The position numbers were made by a program, and so were the translations under genes. This document shows positions 59,014 through 64,000 of a DNA stretch of 64,000 nucleotides, piece after piece (position 1 is the stretch's first letter; the number at the start of each line of letters is the position of its first letter). The notes under the pieces were generated by a model that saw only the letters and a program-made list of their open reading frames with translations, did no database searches and was not told the origin of the DNA. The stretch is from Ruminococcus sp. FC2018 (lineage in GTDB: Bacteria > Bacillota > Clostridia > Oscillospirales > Ruminococcaceae), in NCBI RefSeq assembly GCF_000621805.1, contig NZ_JHXH01000001.1, positions 213,442 through 277,441 on the forward strand, in the 5' to 3' direction.

Positions 59014-59823
59014 ATGCTGATAAAGGTAAGGGATTTTGAATACACCGAATGTTGGGATGGCGTATTTTACAAGGCACTTTCAAACTATCCGGAGATTACG
59101 GAATGGGAGATACAGTCTGTTCTTGATTTTATTGCTTATGAGAAAAAGCATGGGCGAAGCTGCACTATTGAGGCTGACAGCAGTATCCTGAAAGCGATAG
59201 AAGCTTTTTGCAGTAAAGAGAACCGTAAGCGCATTCCCGTTCCCGCAAAGATCACCGAATGTACCGCCTGTCCCCAATACAAGGGGTGTTTGACCAATCT
59301 TGTATGCCACACCTCGCCTCTCGAAAAAGCAATAGATATACTTGAATGCGGCAGCTTGCTGTCCCCGGTAAGGGCAAGAGGACTATCGGCTTCGGAGCTG
59401 AAAAAAGAAAGCCGAAATGCTGCGAATGATCCTGAGGACTACTTTGACTACATAATGTTCGCCTGGGGAAACTGTCAGGCGGGCGACAGGCTTGTGACCG
59501 AACGTAGGCTCGGGCACTCACCGACAGATAAGGAACTTAGTGCAGGTTTTACTCCGGGGGTCAGATATTTTTTTCACTACGACAGGCTTATCAATCACCC
59601 TGATGCTGTGTTCGATGGTGTTCTGCCGCTTAAAGTCAGGGACGAAGTTGTGCTGAAAGACTGGCTATACGCAATGATCTCACCAAAGGAATATAAAAAC
59701 GTTCTTGAACCGCATGTTCCGGCTGAACTGTGCAAACGGACGCATTATCTGCATTGCGATATGGAAGATATTTGGTCGTGGTCGGAAAAAGTGTATGAGT
59801 TTGTCATAAATTTGAAACAATAA
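59014..59823 (+). CDS. Uncharacterised protein with Cys4 motif
   Basis: A 269-residue soluble protein without recognised function. A Cys-rich motif (Cys83, Cys86, Cys92, Cys98: ECTACPQYKGCLTNLVCHT) may bind zinc or iron-sulfur. Behind it, SPLEKAIDILECGSLLS recalls the HT...IL..G start of ADP-ribosyltransferase/DarT-like folds, a weak resemblance. Strongly patterned stretches such as DYIMFAWGNCQAGDRLV and DIWSWSEKVYEFV suggest a conserved Firmicutes family. AAGAGG precedes the ATG at 59014. A decayed DinB gene follows 3 bp after its stop. No function is proposed. Confidence 0.7.
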   Translation: MLIKVRDFEYTECWDGVFYKALSNYPEITEWEIQSVLDFIAYEKKHGRSCTIEADSSILKAIEAFCSKENRKRIPVPAKITECTACPQYKGCLTNLVCHTSPLEKAIDILECGSLLSPVRARGLSASELKKESRNAANDPEDYFDYIMFAWGNCQAGDRLVTERRLGHSPTDKELSAGFTPGVRYFFHYDRLINHPDAVFDGVLPLKVRDEVVLKDWLYAMISPKEYKNVLEPHVPAELCKRTHYLHCDMEDIWSWSEKVYEFVINLKQ

Positions 59824-59826
59824 AAA

Positions 59827-60190
59827 ATGCTCTATATATTAGATGAACCACCGTTTCATGAAGAATGTCTTGACAATCCCAATAAGCCTGCCTCGGTTGT
59901 ATTGTCTGATGAGCAGCTCCTTGATTATCTTGACAGTGTAGAGAAGAAAACCTATGCATATCTTGATTCTCTAACAGTTGAAATGCTGTATGAATGTCCT
60001 GAAAACTGTGAGTATACGAGAATGGAGCTGATACTCAGACAATTTCGCCACATCTCGTTCCATACGGGAAATGCTTAACGGACAAACTGCTTTGACAACG
60101 GGAAAGTTTCCAATGTGGGTCTCTCAGGCTGATAAATATGTTGATGATGGTATTCTTTTTGGCAGATACCGAAAAGGTCAGGTCAAGTGA
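59827..60190 (+). pseudogene. Decayed DinB-family gene
   Basis: The first frame (59827-60078) gives 83 residues resembling the middle of DinB-like proteins (SDEQLLDYLDSVEKKTYAYL; RMELILRQFRHISFHTG). At about 60064-60071 (ACGGGAAATG) the homology moves to the next frame, which continues LNGQTALTTGKFPMWVSQAD and ends at TGA 60188-60190. One base appears inserted, or two lost. The usual N-terminal 60-70 residues with a metal histidine are also missing. It is a remnant rather than a working gene; a sequencing error could explain the frameshift but not the short N-terminus. Confidence 0.75.
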
Positions 60191-60260
60191 CAAAGTTAGT
60201 TATGATGTAATAGATTCTTATTTTTCTTAGGAATACTTTTGTAAAAAGAAAGAAAATTAT

Positions 60261-60294
60261 AAATAGTCTCGGTATGAACTTGCCGGGACTATTT
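60261..60294 (+). terminator. Terminator-like hairpin
   Basis: AAATAGTCTCGG pairs CCGGGACTATTT (one T-G pair) around loop TATGAACTTG, followed by ATAC. The T tract is weak but the stem is 12 bp; it may end transcription from the upstream gene pair. Confidence 0.55.
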
Positions 60295-60396
60295 ATACTA
60301 TCAGCTGTATCGTACTATGTGCTGAGAAGCTTTGTAAATTTCTTTGCACACGTAATTCAGTAGATCAGCAATACTAACATTTACAACGCCTCTCTT

Positions 60397-60435
60397 AGTT
60401 TCACTAAATTTTTATTTAGTGAAACTTTCTATTTT
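60397..60435 (+). terminator. Terminator-like perfect hairpin
   Basis: AGTTTCACTAAA (60397-60408) pairs perfectly with TTTAGTGAAACT (60415-60426), loop TTTTTA, followed by TTCTATTTTT. Confidence 0.6.
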
Positions 60436-60647
60436 TAAAAACGGAGCTTACCTGCTAGAACTGACCTTTGATTAGCTCCTTGGGGTTGCTGTACCCTTAC
60501 AAGCGCCCTCTCTTTTTTCATTGTAAATCAAAATGGTAAAGAGGTTTCTTGTTATAAGTTCGCTCATTTGCAATTACACTCAATTTTGTCACGGAAGTTA
60601 AGTGTGACAATTGCACAGAAGTTAAAAAAATAATCTTACAGATATAA

Positions 60648-60754
60648 AATATCATTCAAAGTGCGTAAATACGTTGTTAAAAAGTAATTATATTTCATAA
60701 TTGCACAATTAGTTGCACAGCTATTTAATATCATTAAAACAGCGTAAATACATT
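60648..60754 (+). repeat. Two copies of a 28-bp direct repeat
   Basis: Copies at 60648-60675 and 60727-60754 share 24 of 28 bases (AATATCATT at the start, GCGTAAATAC near the end), with a period of 79 bp. TTGCACA-type motifs lie before, between and after them. Confidence 0.75.
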
Positions 60755-60787
60755 ATTTCTGTGCAGTTTTGCACACTGCACAGAAAT
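60755..60787. repeat. Perfect inverted repeat with TGCACA core
   Basis: ATTTCTGTGCAG (60755-60766) and CTGCACAGAAAT (60776-60787) are 12-bp perfect arms around TTTTGCACA. No T tract follows, so it is probably not a terminator. Confidence 0.8.
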
Positions 60788-60947
60788 TGCTAAAGGTAAT
60801 ACTAAGCCCTTAGCAACTCCCCCTTGCCGGAAATTACCACTGTTCCAGCATATCACTTTACAAGTCCATTGTCAACCCCTAAAAGTACTCTCAACAGTCA
60901 GACCTTCCCTCTTGTCCCTCTCCACAGTTAAGGAGATATGGCTATAT

Positions 60948-60976
60948 TTGACAGATGAAGTAAAACATGATAAAAT
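60948..60976 (+). promoter_or_regulatory. Sigma-A promoter of the IS-interrupted gene
   Basis: TTGACA (60948-60953) and TAAAAT (60971-60976) with a 17-bp spacer, about 35 bp before the ATG at 61012. Confidence 0.75.
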
Positions 60977-61011
60977 AAAAGAGTTCTATTAATATATGGG
61001 AGTTGAAGATT

Positions 61012-61170
61012 ATGAATACATTATTTTTAGTAGTTCTATTAGAATATATAGGAGTACCAAAAGATGCAGCTGAAATAATAGCATTGATAACCTATATTAT
61101 AGTTTGTTTACTAATTTTAGGAGCATTGATAAGCATAATAAACATAGGTACATACACAAAGAAAGCAAAC
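61012..61170 (+). pseudogene. 5' part of a small membrane-protein gene split by the IS
   Basis: The ATG at 61012 follows GGGAG. It gives 53 native residues: MNTLFLVVLLEYIG, a helix over about 26-46 (IALITYIIVCLLILGALISI), then TYTKKAN. The last two codons, GCA AAC, are the 6-bp target duplication of the IS21-family element. The frame now runs into the IS and stops at 61278, adding 35 foreign residues. Joining it to 63973 restores an open frame (KKAN then EQNDIIIKQ) that continues past the window. Family not recognised. Confidence 0.85.
61165..61170 (+). repeat. Target site duplication, left copy
   Basis: GCAAAC directly before the IS end TGCATATTCCGC; the same six bases follow the other IS end at 63967-63972. 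Confidence 0.9.
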
Positions 61171-61287
61171 TGCATATTCCGCTCCGTGAGTGCACATAAA
61201 CCGTTCGTTTTGTGCATGGTTTCCGCTGAAACCGTGCACGGAGAACGCTTGAATTGTGCATGGATTCCGCGCGGTTGAGTATTGACA
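61171..61287. repeat. IS end with repeated transposase-site-like units
   Basis: Two similar units, each ending TTGTGCATGG-TTCCGC (about 61213-61232 and 61247-61271), with ACCGTGCAC between them. Related units AATTGTGCATAC and ACCGTGCATG occur, inverted, at the other end (about 63880-63945). Confidence 0.7.
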
Positions 61288-61311
61288 ATATACATTGTGC
61301 CATGGTATCAT
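61282..61311 (+). promoter_or_regulatory. Promoter of a possible IS-borne small RNA
   Basis: TTGACA (61282-61287) and TATCAT (61306-61311) with an 18-bp spacer, pointing towards the 3' end of istB. Confidence 0.6.
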
Positions 61312-61317
61312 TAGTAT

Positions 61318-61420
61318 GCTTTTAGCCGTACAGGAGGATAAGGCAACGCAGGAGTGCGACCTGAGCGCCTGATACGGGGTTTAGCAAGGAGAGTGATGCC
61401 GGGTGCGTCACTCTTTTTTT
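61318..61420 (+). ncRNA. Candidate structured small RNA within the IS
   Basis: About 100 nt between the promoter at 61282 and a strong terminator. CCGTACAGG (61326-61334) pairs CCTGATACGG (61368-61377) with one bulged A. Inside, CGCA/TGCG closes a GGAG loop (61347-61358). The terminator stem AGAGTGA/TCACTCT is followed by T7. No open frame with a good ribosome site is visible, although AGGAGG occurs at 61332. No RNA family is recognised. It is transcribed convergently to istB. Confidence 0.5.
61390..61420 (+). terminator. Terminator of the candidate small RNA
   Basis: AGAGTGA pairs TCACTCT around TGCCGGGTGCG, then T7. Confidence 0.8.
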
Positions 61421-61516
61421 ATGCTTAAGCATAGACCCACTCTCCTTGGAAAACCTTAATGCGTTAAACTCATGACCGACGCAAGTCGGTCTGTTTGATG
61501 CAACGCAGGTGCCATA

Positions 61517-62266
61517 TCAACCCTCTTCGTTCACACCTTTTCTCTTTCTCATCGATTCCTTGCAGTCGATAACTATCGTGTAAGAGTCGTGAACAATGCG
61601 GTCACATATCGCATCAGCCATTATTGGATCACCGATCTTTTCTCTCCAGCCCGGGATATCAAATTGAGAACAGAATATCGTAGATGCTTTCTTGTATCTG
61701 GTCTCAACTATCTCAAGGATATCTCTCGCCTCTGTTTCCCGAAGCGGATACAGTAGCCACTCGTCTATTATCAGAAGCGCCGGCTTTTTGAATTGCTGCA
61801 TCGTTCTTGGAAAGGTTCCGTTGTTTCTTGCGATCGATAATTCCACGAGCAAGTCAGGCAGACGAATGTATCTCACACTCATAAAATTCCTTGCTGCCGC
61901 CATTCCCAATGCACATGCAAGATAAGTCTTGCCCGAACCTGTGGCGCCAAGGAGAATAACATTGTGATGCTGTGTAATGTAATTGCAGGCAGCCAGCCTT
62001 GTTATCTGGGCTTTATCGAGATTTCTGTCACTGTGATATTCAACATTCTCTATGCAAGCCTCTGTGTCAGAGAATCCGGCATTTTTGATCAGACGCTTCA
62101 AGTGATTGCTTTTCCTTGAAGTCCATTCACGGTCGACGATAAGTCCTATCCTGTCCTCAAAACTCAACGAGTTCATCTCTGGATCAGTTAGCTGCTCCCT
62201 TAGCGCCTTTGCCATCATTGTCATATGCATTTCCTGCAGCTTTGTGATCGTATTTCCTGTAAGCAT
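61517..62266 (-). CDS. istB: IS21-family helper ATPase IstB
   Basis: A 249-residue AAA+ ATPase. Walker A is LLGATGSGKTYLACALG (about residue 105), Walker B LLIIDEWLLYPL, and the sensor region FCSQFDIPGW. The N-terminal IS21-type helical part begins MLTGNTITKLQEMHMTMMAK. It assists IstA in strand transfer. The ATG at 62266 overlaps the istA stop, with GGAGG 9 bp upstream; a GTG one codon earlier is also possible. The gene looks intact. Confidence 0.95.
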   Translation of the reverse strand: MLTGNTITKLQEMHMTMMAKALREQLTDPEMNSLSFEDRIGLIVDREWTSRKSNHLKRLIKNAGFSDTEACIENVEYHSDRNLDKAQITRLAACNYITQHHNVILLGATGSGKTYLACALGMAAARNFMSVRYIRLPDLLVELSIARNNGTFPRTMQQFKKPALLIIDEWLLYPLRETEARDILEIVETRYKKASTIFCSQFDIPGWREKIGDPIMADAICDRIVHDSYTIVIDCKESMRKRKGVNEEG

Positions 62267-63795
62267 CACTTTTTACCTCCATAATACTCGTTTCCTCTTG
62301 TAAATCCGTATTTTGAAGAGTTAGTGACCGCCTGTGGCTTGTCTTGCTTGTCCTGCCCGGAGGCCAGAATAGCCTGAACATTTTTAAGCGATGGCCTCGG
62401 CGTAAAAGTTAATGCCTTTCTGCAGGCATTTTCAAGCCTTTGAGGAGTATACTTGTCAGATAGCTTCAATAGTCCCATACAAGCCTTGTAGCCTTGCTGT
62501 TCGACCTTGTACCCGGATAAGATGGCACAAACAACAGTTCTGGTGTTCTGACCGATCTTGCCTGCCCAGCTGATAAATCTTTCTGAGTTCCACTGCAGAT
62601 ACTGCTGATGCTTTTCAGGCATATGACTCTCGGTAGTACTGTACTGATTCTTCCTGCCATACAAACGTATGTGTGAGCATATCCTGCTGCCATTGAAAAA
62701 CACTTCAACAGCGCTGCGTGTGAGTCTGACATCGACCTTTTGCTTGATGTATTCATACGGGACAGAATAATTCATACCGTCAACTGAGATATGATAATTC
62801 GGACCAACTGTTGCGACCTTCCACACCGACAATTCATAGGGATGTGCAGGCAGCGGCAGTAAAAACGGCTTTTCCTGTTCATATTCGCTTGCTCTGCTGC
62901 CGTCTCTCTTCTGGAAAGGCTTATGATTGAACTCATAAAGCCTTTCATGGACAGCCTCATTCAATTCTGACAACGAAAGGAACTTTCGGTTTCTTAGTGC
63001 AGCCAATATGAATGTTGAAATGACGCCTACCGTGCCCTCTACCATAGCTTTATCCTTTGGAGCACGGACACGGGCCGGAAGAACAGCTGTACCATAATGC
63101 TCAGCCAGCTCCTGATAAGACTTGTTAAGTTCTATTTCATTTCGCCCATGATGCAGCACACCGGTTTTCAGGTTATCACACTGAATTATCCTTGCAACAC
63201 CGCCGAAATACTTGTATGCATTCACATGTGCTGCTGTCCAGCTCTGCTGATCCATAGATAAAAAGCCTTCGACATAAGCATAACCGCTATATGGGAGTAC
63301 AGCAACGAAAACGTACACCGGGATCAGTTCGCCTGTATCGGTATCAACAATAGATGCTGTATCTCCCGCCCAGTCTACCTGCATCATCTCACCGGGCTTA
63401 TGGTTCAGATGCATAGACGGATTTGACTTTGCCAGATATTCTCTGTAATACTTGTTGAACTGTGTAGACTGATAAGGAACTTCACCTGATGACAGGCATT
63501 TTTCGCAGTATTCCAGCCACAGCAGGTTGAGTGTTACGCCGTCTTTCATCATTTCTTTTGCTACATACGCATAATCCGGCATTTTGTACACAGTCTTCAT
63601 AGCTGCTGACGGGTACAAGGTTTGAGCAAGCATAACATCTGTCATTCCGGGTGGAAGCGGATATCTGAGCCCTTTTTCCTTTGCTCTGCGCAGCACTTCT
63701 GCAACTGTGTTCCTGGAACAGCCTACGCTTGCGGCTGTTTCCTATTTGTTCATCCCGAGTGATTGAAGCCTCAGGATCTCACGATAATTGGTCAT
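62266..63795 (-). pseudogene. istA: IS21-family transposase IstA with in-frame amber codon
   Basis: The full gene begins at the ATG at 63795-63793, behind AAAGGAGG, with MTNYREILRLQSLGMNK. Codon 18 is TAG (63744-63742). The frame then continues ETAASVGCSRNTVAEVLRRA and on to the end, 476 residues being open after an internal GTG. The DDE-type catalytic domain is intact: MMQVDWAGD, IIQCDNLKTG and DKAMVEGTVGV carry the acidic residues. The stop lies in the N-terminal helix-turn-helix, so a downstream start would give a protein without full DNA binding. A single CAG-to-TAG change would explain it. Confidence 0.88.
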
Positions 63796-63966
63796 TTCTA
63801 TGACCTCCTTTTGTTGAATTCACGCAATTTGCGTGTATCAACATTTTACCGCAGGATCTTTTGCCGTTCAACTATATGCACAATGGTGCGGCGAGCATGC
63901 ACGGTTTAAGCGTTTTGTATGCACAATTCGTGCGGTTTTAACGCTCGTTTTTATGCGGAATATTCA

Positions 63967-63972
63967 GCAAAC
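63967..63972 (+). repeat. Target site duplication, right copy
   Basis: GCAAAC directly after the IS end, matching 61165-61170. Confidence 0.9.
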
Positions 63973-64000
63973 GAACAAAACGATATAATAATTAAACAAC
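63967..64000 (+). pseudogene. 3' part of the IS-split gene (continues past the window)
   Basis: Read in phase with the 5' part, GCA AAC continues GAA CAA AAC GAT ATA ATA ATT AAA CAA with no stop up to the window end. Residues: ANEQNDIIIKQ. The rest of the gene is outside the window. Confidence 0.7.

Larger units (their letters stand above)
60191..60947. other. Repeat-rich intergenic region
   Basis: About 750 bp without a credible gene. It holds two hairpins (60261-60294 and 60397-60426), several TTGCACA/TGCACAG copies and a 28-bp direct repeat between 60590 and 60790, a 12-bp-stem palindrome (60755-60787), then a C/T-rich stretch (60815-60935) without visible structure. Confidence 0.7.
61171..63966 (-). 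mobile_element. IS21-family insertion sequence, 2796 bp
   Basis: The element carries istA and istB on the minus strand in the usual overlapping order. Its outer ends are similar inverted sequences: TGCATATTCCGC on the left and TGAATATTCCGC (read inward) on the right. A 6-bp duplication, GCAAAC, flanks it. Both ends hold several GTGCAT/GTGCAC repeats about 25-35 bp apart, typical of the multiple transposase sites of IS21. It has split a small membrane-protein gene. istA has an amber codon near its start, so this copy is probably inactive unless suppressed. Confidence 0.93.

Noticed and set aside
60580..60790. CRISPR array
   Set aside because: Repeats are too few, diverged and unevenly spaced, and no cas genes are present.
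56798..61000. Genomic island bounded by the tyrosine recombinase
   Set aside because: The genes between are housekeeping or ordinary; no tRNA target or direct att repeats were seen.

Overview
The window looks like a chromosomal stretch from a low-to-mid GC Gram-positive anaerobe of the Clostridia, most likely an Oscillospiraceae/Ruminococcus-type organism. The reasons are a complete spoIIIAA-AH sporulation cluster, a T-box leader ahead of alaS, a YtrA-type GntR/ABC operon, an anaerobic class III ribonucleotide reductase (nrdDG), ThyX rather than ThyA, Asp23, TlyA-NadK-ArgR-RecN gene order, and many consensus sigma-A promoters (TTGACA-17-TATAAT). The genus is an inference; no 16S gene is present.

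Layout. 1-1782: end of a TrpR-like (YerC) gene, a SAM methyltransferase and hslO. 1898-2428: one strong promoter driving five tRNAs (Val, Asp, Phe, Gly, Cys) and a terminator. 2589-5550: YtrA-type regulator, ABC ATPase and two permeases. 5612-11286: accessory genes (ANT(6)-like nucleotidyltransferase, a LacI-type sensor fused to GGDEF, small membrane and PH-like proteins, a CmpB-like membrane protein, rlmA). 11382-15000: T-box, CPCC protein, alaS, HIT protein. 15068-19838: comEC-like, holA, rnmV, then pyrB from its own promoter with a C-terminal PyrI-like zinc module. 19928-24075: small unknown gene, AGCS symporter, GNAT, HAD, pyrE. 24136-24609: two very small transcription units. 24694-28392: GlpA/GlpB-like flavoproteins, DUF1667 and an MBL hydrolase. 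28841-31831: NrdR-like boxes, nrdD and nrdG. 31900-36880 (minus): MoxR, DUF58 and transglutaminase operon. 37025-51805: spoIIIAA-AH, asp23, nusB, M22 paralogue, xseAB, ispA, dxs, tlyA, nadK, argR, recN. 51863-56776: thyX, DJ-1 family, 5-formyl-THF cyclo-ligase, mltG, U32 peptidase. 56798-58910: divergent xer and a stand-alone GMP synthetase ATP-PPase. 59014-61011: an uncharacterised Cys-motif protein, a decayed DinB gene and about 800 bp of repeat-rich noncoding DNA. 61012-64000: a small membrane-protein gene split by an IS21-family element with a precise 6-bp target duplication.

Most of the window is housekeeping DNA in ordinary operons. The parts most worth a second look are: (i) the IS21 copy, with exact ends, an amber codon in istA and a promoter-hairpin-terminator unit resembling a small structured RNA at its istB-proximal end; (ii) an NrdD that stops just where the glycyl-radical loop is expected; (iii) an aspartate carbamoyltransferase carrying only the zinc part of PyrI; (iv) a stand-alone GMP synthetase amination subunit behind a palindromic divergent promoter; (v) a self-contained ~115-nt unit that could encode a 22-residue peptide; (vi) a cluster of TGCACA repeats and hairpins next to the IS. 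No CRISPR array, prophage, defence island or biosynthetic cluster was seen.
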